Source: Ectothiorhodospira haloalkaliphila ATCC 51935 (GTDB lineage: Bacteria; Pseudomonadota; Gammaproteobacteria; Ectothiorhodospirales; Ectothiorhodospiraceae). Taken from it: DNA of 64,000 bases. Location: the NCBI RefSeq assembly GCF_000633935.1, contig NZ_KK214998.1, forward strand, positions 1,598,411 through 1,662,410, written 5' to 3'. Made by a program: the position numbers and the translations under genes. This document shows, piece after piece, positions 1-8,907 of the stretch. The number at the start of each line of letters is the position of its first letter. Position 1 is the stretch's first letter. Under the pieces are notes generated by a model that saw only the letters and a program-made list of their open reading frames with translations, did no database searches and was not told where the DNA came from.

Positions 1-357
1 ACTCAGATACCCCGGGGCCACGGTCAGGGCAGTCAGGTAATCCAGTTGACGCGCGCCGTAACCCACCTCTTCCATGATCTCACGGTTGGCTGCCTCCAGC
101 AGTTCCTCGCCTTGCTCCACCAGCCCCTTGGGCAGGCCCAGTTCATAGCGTTGCGTACCGGCAGCATATTCGCGGATGAGCAGCACCGTGTCGTCATCCA
201 GCATGGGCACGATCAGCACTGCCCCCCGGCCAGAGCCCACCAGGCGTTCAAAACGGGTACGGGCGCCGTTGGCAAACAGGAGTTCCAGTTCCTCCACGTG
301 GAAGAGCCGGCTGCGTGCCACCGTTCGGCGGCTGAGGATCTGAGGTTTTTGCGGCAT
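1..357 (-). CDS. nudE: Nudix hydrolase, NudE-like (3' end beyond left edge)
   Basis: This reading frame starts at an ATG at 357 and runs off the left edge, so 119 N-terminal residues are visible. It carries a complete Nudix box of the form GX5EX7REUXEEXGU at residues 78-100 (G78, E84, R92, E93, E96, E97, G99). The N-terminal part resembles NudE, an ADP-sugar and dinucleotide hydrolase. It lies divergent to a YrfG-like gene, and nudE and yrfG are also close neighbours in enterobacteria, which supports the name. Substrate range cannot be read from the sequence. Confidence 0.85.
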   Translation of the reverse strand, partial: MPQKPQILSRRTVARSRLFHVEELELLFANGARTRFERLVGSGRGAVLIVPMLDDDTVLLIREYAAGTQRYELGLPKGLVEQGEELLEAANREIMEEVGYGARQLDYLTALTVAPGYLS

Positions 358-464
358 GATGTCTGGGTGCCCTGTGATGGGTCGATGGGGTAGTCTCATG
401 CTTGCCGGCGCAAGTCTCAAGGCCCGGATTTCATGTTTTCGAGTTTCGTGAGGACCGCAGTACA

Positions 465-1133
465 GTGAAGCCAACAGCCCCAAACCTGCCCTGGAACGAC
501 GTGGACACCGTGCTGCTGGACATGGACGGCACCCTGCTTGATCTTAACTTCGACAATCATTTCTGGCTGGAGTATCTGCCGCGCCGTTATGCCGAACGCC
601 ACGGCATGGCCCCGCAAGTGGCCCGGGAGGGCATGATCAAGCGTTATGCCGCGGTTCGCGGTACCCTCAACTGGTACTGCCTGGACTACTGGCAGCAGGA
701 GCTGCAGATGGATATCGTCGCCCTCAAGCAGGAGGTGGCCCATCTGGTGGCAGTGCATGAACACGTGCCGGCCTTTCTGGCCACCATGCGTCGCCAGGGC
801 CGCCGGCTGGTGCTGGTGACCAATGCCCATCGCGGTGGATTGGAGATGAAACTCACGCTCACCGCCCTGGAGGGGCATTTTCATCGGGTGATCAGCGCCC
901 ATGAGTACGGGCGCCCCAAGGAAGACCAGCGCTTCTGGGAGCAGTTCCGCACCAAGGAGCCCTTTGACCCGGCCCGTACCTTGTTTGTGGACGATAACCT
1001 GGATGTGCTGCGCGCCGCCGAGCGTTTCGGCATTGCCCATCTGCGCGCCGTGCGCCGGCCCGATAGCCGACGCGGCGAGGTGGACACCGGCGAGTTCGTC
1101 GCCATCCGCGATTTTCGGGATCTGATGCCCTGA
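465..1133 (+). CDS. yrfG: HAD-family GMP/IMP nucleotidase YrfG
   Basis: This is a haloacid dehalogenase-type phosphatase of 222 residues. Motif I DMDGT is at about residue 19, motif II LVTNA lies near the middle, and the C-terminal acidic motif FVDDN is present. The family dephosphorylates purine nucleotides. I chose the GTG at 465 because AGGA lies about 10 bases upstream and the conserved protein begins just after it. An in-frame ATG at 402 would add 21 residues with no recognisable conservation. The adjacent divergent nudE fits a nucleotide-housekeeping pair. Confidence 0.85.
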   Translation: MKPTAPNLPWNDVDTVLLDMDGTLLDLNFDNHFWLEYLPRRYAERHGMAPQVAREGMIKRYAAVRGTLNWYCLDYWQQELQMDIVALKQEVAHLVAVHEHVPAFLATMRRQGRRLVLVTNAHRGGLEMKLTLTALEGHFHRVISAHEYGRPKEDQRFWEQFRTKEPFDPARTLFVDDNLDVLRAAERFGIAHLRAVRRPDSRRGEVDTGEFVAIRDFRDLMP

Positions 1134-1173
1134 CGATCGCCCCCTGGAGCCATGGACCACCCCAAGGATTCAC

Positions 1174-1860
1174 ATGTCACTGGAACCCGGAACCCTCCTG
1201 GCCGCGTTTGTCGTCGGCCTGCTTGGCGGCGTGCACTGCGTGGGCATGTGCGGCGGCATCGTCGGCGCGCTGACCCTGGGCGTGAAGGGCGCCCAGACTG
1301 ATGAGCGCCCCCGTCTGGCGCCCTTCCTGCTGGCCTATAACAGTGGCCGCGTCATCACCTACACCCTGGCCGGCGTCCTGGCCGGTGGCGTGGGCTGGTT
1401 TGCCGCGAACCTCACCGATGTACACCACGCCCAGCAGGGGCTGCAGATCCTGGCCGGCCTGTTCATGATCGCCCTGGGACTGTATCTGGCCGGCTGGTGG
1501 TACGGCCTTGCCCGACTGGAGCGGGCAGGTGGTGTGGTGTGGCGGCGCCTGGAGCCCCTGGGCAGGCGCATGATGCCGGTACGCACGCCCGGGCAGGCAC
1601 TGGGGCTGGGGCTGGTGTGGGGCTGGCTGCCCTGTGGCCTGGTGTATAGCGTACTCATCTGGTCGCTCACCGCCGGAGGGGCCCTGCAGGGGGGCGCCCT
1701 CATGCTGGCCTTCGGCCTGGGCACCCTGCCCAATCTGCTGCTGATGGGGGTCTTCGCGGCGCGTCTGGCCAGCTTTGTGCGCAAGCCCTGGGTGCGGGGT
1801 ATCGCCGGTGGGGCAGTGGCGGGCTACGGGGTGTACATGCTGTTCGTGTCCTGGGTGTGA
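1174..1860 (+). CDS. Sulfite exporter TauE/SafE (UreH-like) membrane protein
   Basis: A 228-residue polytopic membrane protein with about six hydrophobic segments. It has the N-terminal motif GGVHCVGMCGGIVG and a central WGWLPCGLVYS typical of the COG2836 branch of the TauE/SafE superfamily. Related proteins are often near cytochrome oxidase or copper maturation genes, but none is nearby here, so the substrate is unknown. The paired cysteines in the first segment suggest metal or thiol chemistry (inference). Its 3' end overlaps the convergent DUF167 gene by 37 bp. Confidence 0.8.
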   Translation: MSLEPGTLLAAFVVGLLGGVHCVGMCGGIVGALTLGVKGAQTDERPRLAPFLLAYNSGRVITYTLAGVLAGGVGWFAANLTDVHHAQQGLQILAGLFMIALGLYLAGWWYGLARLERAGGVVWRRLEPLGRRMMPVRTPGQALGLGLVWGWLPCGLVYSVLIWSLTAGGALQGGALMLAFGLGTLPNLLLMGVFAARLASFVRKPWVRGIAGGAVAGYGVYMLFVSWV

Positions 1861-2156
1861 TCCTGGCCGCAAACATCCAGCGGCGCCGCAAGACGCTGCG
1901 GTGCCTCAATGGCCAGGGTCTTCTCCCGGGAGGTGGCGCCGGACACCAGTTCCACCCGGGACCGGGCCACGCCGCAGTGCTTGCTCACCAGTCGGATCAG
2001 CCGCTGGTTGGCCGCCCCGTCCACCGGTGGGGCGGTGACATGGACCTTCAGACGATCCCCCAGCGGTTCTCCCAGCTTGTCGCGTGAGGCCTTGGGCTGG
2101 AGTTTCAGGCGCAGCAGCAGGGTGTCACCCTGCCACTGCCACCAAGTGTGGTTCAT
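1824..2156 (-). CDS. yggU: DUF167 family protein YggU
   Basis: A 110-residue protein starting at the ATG at 2156. The core has the DUF167 signature, including KLQPKASRDKL near residue 18 and VTAPPVDGAANQRL in the middle. The biochemical function of the family is unknown. It follows yggT by 14 bases and closes the yggS-proC-yggT-yggU set, a gene order common in gammaproteobacteria. The C-terminal 20 or so residues extend beyond the conserved core and overlap the end of the convergent TauE/SafE gene. Confidence 0.85.
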   Translation of the reverse strand: MNHTWWQWQGDTLLLRLKLQPKASRDKLGEPLGDRLKVHVTAPPVDGAANQRLIRLVSKHCGVARSRVELVSGATSREKTLAIEAPQRLAAPLDVCGQDHTQDTNSMYTP

Positions 2157-2170
2157 GGCTCGGACTTCCG

Positions 2171-2725
2171 TCAGATGGAGCTCACGAAGATCAGCAGCAC
2201 GTTCAGCCCGATGATGGCCACCAGTGGCGACAGGTCCACCATGCCCGTCTGCGGCATGATGCGACGGATGGGGGCCAGAATGGGGTGGTTCAGGCTGAAA
2301 ACCAGGTCCGCCACCGGGTTGCGACCCATGGCGCCACCGGCCTGGAACCAGCTCATCACCGCCTGGATGATGATGCTGATGATGTAGATCCAGATCACCA
2401 GACGGACCAGCGCCAGCACACTCACTACAAACAGGGTGAAGATGGGCACGCCCACTCCGTGCAGCATGGCGATCAGCCATATCTCCAGCATCTTGAGCAA
2501 CAGCACCAGCACGAACGCCGCCGTGTCGATCCGGCCCATGGGGGGGATGAATCGGCGCAGCACCCGCAGCGGCGGATTGGTGACCGTGACCAGAAACTGG
2601 GATACCGGGTTGTAGAAATCCGCCCGGGCCATGGCCAGCAGGGTGCGGAGCATCACCGCCAGGATGTACAGGCTGAACAGGGTGGAAATCAGAAAGTCAG
2701 CGACGTTTTGAAACGCGTGCGTCAT
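2171..2725 (-). CDS. yggT: YggT family integral membrane protein
   Basis: A 184-residue membrane protein made of two YggT repeats. Each has a hydrophobic helix pair followed by an FYNPVSQ or GRNPVADL element and a proline/arginine-rich loop (LRVLRRFIPPMG, LAPIRRIMPQTG). The family is linked to osmotic tolerance in bacteria and to thylakoid assembly in plastids, but its mechanism is unknown. It lies 9 bases downstream of proC and is probably cotranscribed. Confidence 0.9.
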   Translation of the reverse strand: MTHAFQNVADFLISTLFSLYILAVMLRTLLAMARADFYNPVSQFLVTVTNPPLRVLRRFIPPMGRIDTAAFVLVLLLKMLEIWLIAMLHGVGVPIFTLFVVSVLALVRLVIWIYIISIIIQAVMSWFQAGGAMGRNPVADLVFSLNHPILAPIRRIMPQTGMVDLSPLVAIIGLNVLLIFVSSI

Positions 2726-2734
2726 GGATGAACC

Positions 2735-3562
2735 TCAGTCCCGACCCAGTTGGTCGGCCAGTGCATGGGAACGGTCACGGGCGGCGGTGAGGGCGCGCAG
2801 CATGAGCTCGCGCAGCCCCCCGGATTCCAGCTGCGCCAGCGCCTGCTCGGTGGTGCCTCCCTTGGAGGTTACCCGGGTACGCAGGGTGGCGGCATCCTCG
2901 TCGGACTCCAGGGCCAGCTTGGCAGCGCCGAAGGCGGTCTGCAGGGCCAGCAGCCGGGCCGTGTCTCGGGGCAGTCCCAACTCCACGGCGGCATCCTCCA
3001 GAGCCTCGATGAACAGGAAGCAATAGGCCGGGCCACTGCCCGAGAGGGCCGTCACCGCATCCAGCTGAGCTTCATCCTCCAGCCATACGGTCAGCCCCAC
3101 GGCGCGCAGTATGGATTCCGCCACGTCGCGCTGTTCGTCACTCACGTGGGGGTTGGCGGCCAGCCCCGTGGCGCCGCTGCCCACCAGGGCCGGCGTATTG
3201 GGCATGCAGCGCACCACCGGCAGATTGCCACCCAGCCAGCGCTCGATATCCGCACCGCGCACGCCGGCGGCGATGGACACCACCAAGGGGTGGCGTTCCT
3301 GCACCTGGGTGGCCACCGAGCGGCACACCTCGCCGAGCACCTGGGGCTTGACCGCCAGGACCAGCACCTGTGCATGGGCGATGGCCGCAGCATTGTCATC
3401 GGTCGCGTGCACATCGGGCCATCGCTGGCTCACCGCGTCTCGTTGGTCCGGATTGGGATCGGCCGCCCAGATGGCATCCTGGTTCCACCCATCGGCGATA
3501 AGTCCACCGATGAGGCTGCGCGCCATGTTGCCGGCGCCGATGAAGGCGATCGTCTCATTCAT
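2735..3562 (-). CDS. proC: Pyrroline-5-carboxylate reductase
   Basis: ProC reduces 1-pyrroline-5-carboxylate to proline with NAD(P)H. The 275-residue protein begins with the Rossmann motif FIGAGNMARSLIGG. It carries the helical signature including ALSGSGPAYCFLFIEAL near residue 175 and the C-terminal VTSKGGTTEQAL motif that lines the active site. Length is normal for the family. It lies between yggS and yggT on the same strand. Confidence 0.96.
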   Translation of the reverse strand: MNETIAFIGAGNMARSLIGGLIADGWNQDAIWAADPNPDQRDAVSQRWPDVHATDDNAAAIAHAQVLVLAVKPQVLGEVCRSVATQVQERHPLVVSIAAGVRGADIERWLGGNLPVVRCMPNTPALVGSGATGLAANPHVSDEQRDVAESILRAVGLTVWLEDEAQLDAVTALSGSGPAYCFLFIEALEDAAVELGLPRDTARLLALQTAFGAAKLALESDEDAATLRTRVTSKGGTTEQALAQLESGGLRELMLRALTAARDRSHALADQLGRD

Positions 3563-3648
3563 GGGATGGCCCGTGTTGGCTATGTCCGTAGAGGCCCTAT
3601 GGTAACCCGAACGCCGTGTGGATTCGTATGCCGCTCAAGCCCTGCCAC

Positions 3649-4332
3649 CTATCCTCTGGCACCGAAGATGGCGGTGCCCACGCGGACAATGGTGGCGCCT
3701 TCGGCCACGGCGGCCTCCAGGTCGTCGGTCATGCCCATGGAGAGGGTGTCCAGATCGAGACCGCGTCGGATCAGATCCTCCTGAGCCTCCCGCAACCGGG
3801 CAAAGGCCCGCCGCTGCTCATCGAAATCATCGCTGGGGGCGGGGATGGCCATCAGCCCACGCAGTTTCAGGCCGGGCAGGGGGGCCACAGCTTCGGCCAG
3901 GGCAGGCAGGTCTTCCAGCGCGACGCCGGACTTGCTGTCCTCCTCGCTGATGTTCACCTGCAGGCATACATTCAGCGGCACGGCACCCAACGGGCGCTGC
4001 TCGCTCAGCCGCCGTGCAATGCGTTCCCGATCCACCGAGTGCGCCCAGCGGGCCGTATCGGCGATCAAGCGTGTCTTGTTGCTCTGGATGGGGCCGATGA
4101 AATGCCAGGCGGGGTGCCGATCACCCAGTGCCCGGGACTTCTCCTCCAGTTCCGAGGCATAGTTCTCCCCGAACTCACGCAGTCCGCAGTCCATGGCCTG
4201 GGCCACGATTTCCGCCGGGCGCGTCTTGCTCACCGCCAGGAGCTGGACATCTTCAGTGGGGCGGCCGAAGCGCCGGGCTGCCGCCTGTAGGCGGTCTTGC
4301 ACCGCCTGGATTCGATCGCATAGCTGGCTCAT
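3649..4332 (-). CDS. yggS: PLP-binding homeostasis protein YggS (PLPBP)
   Basis: A 227-residue single-domain alanine racemase-like TIM barrel. It has LLAVSKTRPAEI near residue 30, which contains the PLP lysine, then FGENYASELEEK, WHFIGPIQSNK and the C-terminal LSMGMTDDLEAAV phosphate-binding motif. The family maintains pyridoxal phosphate balance and has no known catalysis. It is the first gene of the leftward set, and its start lies only 93 bases from the divergent pilT. Confidence 0.95.
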   Translation of the reverse strand: MSQLCDRIQAVQDRLQAAARRFGRPTEDVQLLAVSKTRPAEIVAQAMDCGLREFGENYASELEEKSRALGDRHPAWHFIGPIQSNKTRLIADTARWAHSVDRERIARRLSEQRPLGAVPLNVCLQVNISEEDSKSGVALEDLPALAEAVAPLPGLKLRGLMAIPAPSDDFDEQRRAFARLREAQEDLIRRGLDLDTLSMGMTDDLEAAVAEGATIVRVGTAIFGARG

Positions 4333-4364
4333 GGCGCTATGCTATATTCGGGGCTGATCAGAGT

Positions 4365-4400
4365 CACCTGTTCGTATGCGTTACAGGCATGCAACAGGTG
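4365..4400 (+). promoter_or_regulatory. Stem-loop in the pilT 5' leader
   Basis: A perfect 8-bp inverted repeat, CACCTGTT at 4365-4372 and AACAGGTG at 4393-4400, encloses a 20-base loop with a smaller ATGC/GCAT pair. It lies 25 bases before the pilT ATG and downstream of a possible -10 (TATATT, 4343-4348). It could be an operator or an mRNA structure; sequence alone does not decide. Confidence 0.4.
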
Positions 4401-4425
4401 AGGACAGGACATCAAAGGGGGCTGG

Positions 4426-5460
4426 ATGGACATCACCCAATTGCTTGCGTTCGCCGTGAAGAACGGCGCTTCCGACCTGCATCTCTCCTCGGGACTGCCC
4501 CCCATGATCCGGGTGGACGGGGACGTCAGGCGCATCAACGTACCCGCGATGGACCACAAGCAGGTCCATTCCATGGTGTACGACATCATGAACGACAAGC
4601 AGCGCAAGGACTTCGAGGAGTTCCTGGAAACCGACTTCTCCTTCGAGATCCCCGGCCTGGCCCGCTTCCGTGTCAATGCGTTCAATCATAATCGGGGTGC
4701 CGGCTCGGTTTTCCGTACCATTCCCAGCAAGATCCTCACCCTGGAGGAACTGGGCTGCCCCAAGATCTTCGAGAAGATCTCCGAATATCCCCGTGGCATC
4801 GTGCTGGTCACCGGCCCCACCGGCTCAGGCAAGTCCACCACCCTGGCGGCCATGGTGAACCACAAGAACGAGACCGAGTACGGGCACATCCTCACGGTGG
4901 AGGACCCCATTGAATTCGTGCACGAATCCAAGAAGTGTCTGGTCAATCAGCGCGAGGTGCATCGGGACACCCTGGGCTTCAACGAGGCCCTGCGCTCCGC
5001 TCTGCGCGAGGACCCCGACACCATCCTGGTGGGGGAAATGCGCGACCTGGAGACCATCCGCCTGGCGTTGACCGCGGCCGAGACCGGTCACCTGGTGTTT
5101 GGTACCCTGCACACCAGTTCCGCCGCCAAGACCATCGACCGCATCGTCGACGTCTTCCCCGCCGCCGAGAAGGACATGGTACGCGCCATGCTCTCCGAGT
5201 CCCTGCGGGCGGTCATCTCCCAGACCCTCATGAAAAAGATCGGTGGCGGCCGCTGCGCCGCCCACGAGATCATGCTGGGCACCCCCGCCATCCGCAACCT
5301 CATCCGCGAGAACAAGATCGCGCAGATGTACTCCGCCATCCAGACCAGCCAGGGTGCCGGCATGCAGACCCTCGACCAGGGCCTGAAGGAAATGCTCCAG
5401 CGAGGCCTGGTCAGCAAGGAAGAAGCCAGGCGCAAGGCGGCGAATCCGGATAATCTCTGA
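4426..5460 (+). CDS. pilT: Type IV pilus retraction ATPase PilT
   Basis: PilT is the hexameric inner-membrane-associated motor that depolymerises type IV pili for twitching motility. The 344-residue protein opens with the typical MDITQLLAFAVKNGASDLHLS. It has Walker A GPTGSGKST at 130-138, the Asp box (TVEDPIEFVH), Walker B (ILVGEMRD) and His box (GHLVFGTLHT). The C-terminal retraction motif AIRNLIRENKIAQM is intact. Length matches canonical PilT. It heads a rightward group of three related ATPases. Confidence 0.97.
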   Translation: MDITQLLAFAVKNGASDLHLSSGLPPMIRVDGDVRRINVPAMDHKQVHSMVYDIMNDKQRKDFEEFLETDFSFEIPGLARFRVNAFNHNRGAGSVFRTIPSKILTLEELGCPKIFEKISEYPRGIVLVTGPTGSGKSTTLAAMVNHKNETEYGHILTVEDPIEFVHESKKCLVNQREVHRDTLGFNEALRSALREDPDTILVGEMRDLETIRLALTAAETGHLVFGTLHTSSAAKTIDRIVDVFPAAEKDMVRAMLSESLRAVISQTLMKKIGGGRCAAHEIMLGTPAIRNLIRENKIAQMYSAIQTSQGAGMQTLDQGLKEMLQRGLVSKEEARRKAANPDNL

Positions 5461-5533
5461 GTCTGTCGGATACACTCAAACCAGGGTGGCCGGCGCCGGG
5501 CCGGCGGGTTGAATCACATTCGAGGCACGCTTC

Positions 5534-6700
5534 ATGGATCGGGACAAGGCAATACGCTTCATGCACGACCTGCTCAGAACCCTTTTGAGCAAACAGGGCT
5601 CGGATCTGTTCATCACCGTGGGCGCGCCGCCGTCCATGAAGATCGACGGCAAGATGACGCCCGTGACCAACCAGCCCCTCTCGCCGGCCCACACCCAGGT
5701 GCTGGTGCGCTCCATCATGAATGACCGGCAGTCCTCGGAGTTCGAGCGTTGCCAGGAGTGCAACTTTGCCATCAGCCTGCCGGGGATCTCCCGCTTCCGG
5801 GTGAACGCCTTCACCCAGCGGGGCAGCGCCGGGATGGTGCTGCGCGTGATCACCGCAGACATCCCCGCCCTGGAGGATCTGGGTCTGCCGATGCAGCTCA
5901 AGGATGTGTCCATGACCAAGCGGGGCCTGGTGATCTTTGTGGGCGGCACCGGTTCGGGCAAGTCCACCTCCCTGGCGGCCATGGTGGGTTACCGTAATCA
6001 GAACAGTTACGGACACATCGTCACCATTGAGGACCCCATCGAGTTCGTGCACTCCCATGTGAATTGCCTGGTCACCCAGCGCGAGGTGGGGGTGGATACG
6101 GAAAACTACGAGATTGCCCTGAAGAACACCCTGCGTCAGGCACCGGACGTGATCCTCATCGGCGAGATCCGTGATCGGGAGACCATGGATTACGCCATCG
6201 CCTTCGCCGAGACCGGTCACCTGTGTCTGAGTACGTTGCACGCCAACAGCACCAACCAGGCGCTGGACCGCATCATCAACTTCTTCCCCGAGGAGCGGCG
6301 CCAGCAACTGCTCATGGACCTGTCCCTGAACCTCAAGTCGGTGATCTCCCAGCGCCTCATCCCCAAGGCGGATGGCAAGGGGCGGGTACCGGCGGTGGAG
6401 GTGATGATCAATACCCCGCTGATGTCGGACCTCATCTTCAAGGGCGAGATCCACCAGATGAAGGAGCTCATGTCCAAGTCCAACGAGGCCGGCATGCAGA
6501 CCTTCGACCAGGCCCTGTTCCAGCTATTCGAGGCCGGCCAGATCACTTACGAGGATGCCCTGCGCAATGCTGACTCGGTCAACGACCTGCGCCTGCGCAT
6601 CAAGCTGGACAGCAAGCGGGCCAGGAGCCAGGGGCTGCTGGATGATACCCAGGGTCTGAAGATGGAGGAGACCCCGGAGGAGTCGGGGATGCTCAAATGA
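5534..6700 (+). CDS. pilU: PilT-dependent retraction ATPase PilU
   Basis: This 388-residue protein has the PilU architecture: a PAS-like N-domain, Walker A GGTGSGKST at 137-145, an Asp box with TIEDPIEFVH, and Walker B (ILIGEIRD). Past the ATPase core it has a longer, charged C-terminal tail than PilT. PilU works with PilT to generate high retraction force. It lies 73 bases downstream of pilT, as in Pseudomonas. A second PilU-like gene follows 49 bases later. Confidence 0.93.
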   Translation: MDRDKAIRFMHDLLRTLLSKQGSDLFITVGAPPSMKIDGKMTPVTNQPLSPAHTQVLVRSIMNDRQSSEFERCQECNFAISLPGISRFRVNAFTQRGSAGMVLRVITADIPALEDLGLPMQLKDVSMTKRGLVIFVGGTGSGKSTSLAAMVGYRNQNSYGHIVTIEDPIEFVHSHVNCLVTQREVGVDTENYEIALKNTLRQAPDVILIGEIRDRETMDYAIAFAETGHLCLSTLHANSTNQALDRIINFFPEERRQQLLMDLSLNLKSVISQRLIPKADGKGRVPAVEVMINTPLMSDLIFKGEIHQMKELMSKSNEAGMQTFDQALFQLFEAGQITYEDALRNADSVNDLRLRIKLDSKRARSQGLLDDTQGLKMEETPEESGMLK

Positions 6701-6749
6701 GTCGTCGTTACGCCTGACGCCGCCGCTTGCTGAATCACGGGACCCGGAC

Positions 6750-7964
6750 ATGCTGCTTCAACCCTACCTCAAACTCATGGCCCAGAAGAATGCCTCCGAC
6801 CTGTTCTTCACCACCGGTGCGCCGGCTTGCGTGAAGATCGAGGGAGAGGTGCGGCCCATGAGCCGCCAGTATCTGCAGTCGGGAGCAGTGAAAGAGCTGG
6901 CCTACGACATCATGGATGAGCGCCAGATCGAGATCTTCGAGCGCGAGAAGGAGATGAACCTGGGCATCTCGGTGGAGCAGTTGGGGCGCTTTCGGGTGAA
7001 TGTCTATGTGCAGCGGGGTGAGGTTTCCATGGTGATCCGCTACATCAAGAGCGAGATCCCCACCGTGGAGCAACTGCGTCTGCCGCCAATCCTCAAGGAA
7101 CTGGTGATGCATGACAACGGGCTGGTGCTGGTGGTGGGCTCCACCGGTTGCGGCAAGTCCACCACCCTGGCTTCCATGATCGACCACCGCAACAGCACGC
7201 GCACCGGGCATATCCTCACCATTGAGGATCCCATCGAGTACAGCTTCATGCACAAGAAGTCCATCATCGGGCAGCGTGAGGTGGGGCTAGACACCCTCTC
7301 CTACGACAATGCCCTTCGCGAGGCCATGCGCGAGGCTCCGGACATGATCATGATCGGCGAGGTGCGTGACCTCAACACCATGAAGGCGGCCATCACCTAT
7401 GCAGACACTGGCCATCTGGCCCTCTCGACCCTGCATGCCGTGAATGCCAACCAGGCCCTGGACCGGATCATCAATTTCTTCCCCCCCGAGGCCAAACAAC
7501 AGATCCTCATGGATCTTTCCCTGAATCTGCGGGGCATCGTCTCCCAGCGTCTGGTGCTGGGCAAGGAGGGTAATCGTCTGCCGGCCGTGGAGGTCATGCT
7601 CAATACCCCCTATGTGGCCGAGCTCATCCGCAAGGGGGAGATCAATGGCATCAAGGCCGTGATGGAGAAGGGTGCCTCCATGGGGATGCAGACCTTCGAT
7701 CAGTCCCTTTTCGAGTTGTACAAGGCGGATCTGGTCCACCTGCCCGAGGCGCTATCCAAGGCCGACTCCCGGGGCGACCTGGAATGGCGCATCCATTTCG
7801 GGGGTGGGGTGCGCAGCCTGAAGAAGAAGGACGAGGACCTCAATCTGCCCAGTTCCGACAGTATGGCGGGCGCACGGGGGGTCACGGACGGACGCAAGGG
7901 CTTTGATGATGAGCTCAAGCCCTTGTCGGAGACAGGGGTGGGATCCGGGCAACCAAAGGAATAA
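6750..7964 (+). CDS. Second PilU-type retraction ATPase paralogue
   Basis: A 404-residue PilT/PilU family ATPase, distinct from the gene just upstream. Walker A is GSTGCGKST at 130-138, with cysteine in place of the usual serine. The Asp box reads TIEDPIEYSFMHKK and Walker B is MIGEVRD. The His box GHLALSTLHAVNANQALDR and the stretch around FFPPEAKQQILMDLSLNLRG match PilU rather than PilT. The last 60 residues are charged, low-complexity and unlike PilU. It may be a retraction motor with a different partner or a tuned accessory ATPase (inference). Confidence 0.9.
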   Translation: MLLQPYLKLMAQKNASDLFFTTGAPACVKIEGEVRPMSRQYLQSGAVKELAYDIMDERQIEIFEREKEMNLGISVEQLGRFRVNVYVQRGEVSMVIRYIKSEIPTVEQLRLPPILKELVMHDNGLVLVVGSTGCGKSTTLASMIDHRNSTRTGHILTIEDPIEYSFMHKKSIIGQREVGLDTLSYDNALREAMREAPDMIMIGEVRDLNTMKAAITYADTGHLALSTLHAVNANQALDRIINFFPPEAKQQILMDLSLNLRGIVSQRLVLGKEGNRLPAVEVMLNTPYVAELIRKGEINGIKAVMEKGASMGMQTFDQSLFELYKADLVHLPEALSKADSRGDLEWRIHFGGGVRSLKKKDEDLNLPSSDSMAGARGVTDGRKGFDDELKPLSETGVGSGQPKE

Positions 7965-7976
7965 ACGGGCCATGGG

Positions 7977-8006
7977 GGCGGTGTCCCGGCGATGGGAGAC
8001 ACCGCC
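7977..8006. terminator. Hairpin between convergent pilU-like and pyrK-like genes
   Basis: A perfect 9-bp stem, GGCGGTGTC at 7977-7985 and GACACCGCC at 7998-8006, sits in the 46-base gap between two convergent genes. There is no T-run, so it is at best a weak or Rho-assisted bidirectional terminator. Confidence 0.45.
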
Positions 8007-8010
8007 TGGT

Positions 8011-8892
8011 TCAGGCGGCGGGGAACACCCGCTCCGCCGGGAACACCGGGCCATCCACGCAGACCCGCTTCATGGCGGGGCCCTGGTCTGTGTGCACCTT
8101 GACCACGCAGCCAGCACACCCGCCCACGGCACAGGCCATGTATTCCTCCAGCGATACCTGACAGGGCAGGCGGTATTCCCGGGCAAGCGCCGCACAGGCC
8201 TCCAGCATGGGGTGGGGGCCGCAGGCGTAGATCTGTACCTTGCGCTGCTCGTGCGGCGGCAGGGCGTTCAGCCACAGGCGAGCCAGGTCGGTCACGAAGC
8301 CTTCATGACACCCGGAGAATCCGGCCTGGCTGGTGAGCCTTGATGGCACGCCCCAGTCCTCCAGCAACGGCATGGCGGCGATCACGCCCTCCGGGATACC
8401 GGGGATCATGATGCGTGATGGCTGCGGCTTGAAGGGGAAGGGCACTTCCGAGCCCATGATGACGAACGGCTCACTCACCGGGTCGCGGCGCATGGCATCG
8501 GCCAGGAAGACCATGGGCGGGATGCCCACCCCACCACCCAGCAGCAGGGCCCGGGGTCGGTCACCGTGGGGCATCTCGAACGGCGTGCCGATGGGGCCCA
8601 TCATGTTGATCTTCTCGCCCACCTGGCGCCGTGCCAGCAGCCGCGTGCCTTCGCCCACCGACTTGTAAAGAAACTCCACCCAGCCCTCGTCGGGGTGGGT
8701 GCGCATGATGGACAGCGGCCGACGCATGGGCAGCAGCGGGTCGCACTGCAGGTGGGCAAAACTCCCGGGCCGTGCGTGGGCGGCGCACTGGGGCGCCCTC
8801 ACCCGCAGGATGTGCTGATCGCCGGGATGGGAGGTGTGAGACAGGATGGGCGCATCCTCGACGAAGATGGTCCCGCGGTGTTTATGATTCAT
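8011..8892 (-). CDS. PyrK-like FAD/[2Fe-2S] electron transfer subunit
   Basis: A 293-residue ferredoxin-reductase-type protein. It has an FAD-binding motif with RRPLSIM near residue 57, an NAD-binding LLLGGGVGIPPMVF loop, and a C-terminal [2Fe-2S] cysteine set at C254, C259, C262 and C278. This is the layout of PyrK, which links class 1B dihydroorotate dehydrogenase to NAD. No pyrD lies in the window, so the partner is unknown. It sits 15 bases downstream of the dihydroorotase-like gene and probably belongs to the pyr operon. It could instead serve another dehydrogenase. Confidence 0.8.
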   Translation of the reverse strand: MNHKHRGTIFVEDAPILSHTSHPGDQHILRVRAPQCAAHARPGSFAHLQCDPLLPMRRPLSIMRTHPDEGWVEFLYKSVGEGTRLLARRQVGEKINMMGPIGTPFEMPHGDRPRALLLGGGVGIPPMVFLADAMRRDPVSEPFVIMGSEVPFPFKPQPSRIMIPGIPEGVIAAMPLLEDWGVPSRLTSQAGFSGCHEGFVTDLARLWLNALPPHEQRKVQIYACGPHPMLEACAALAREYRLPCQVSLEEYMACAVGGCAGCVVKVHTDQGPAMKRVCVDGPVFPAERVFPAA

Positions 8893-8907
8893 GGGGCGAC
8901 TCGTTGT

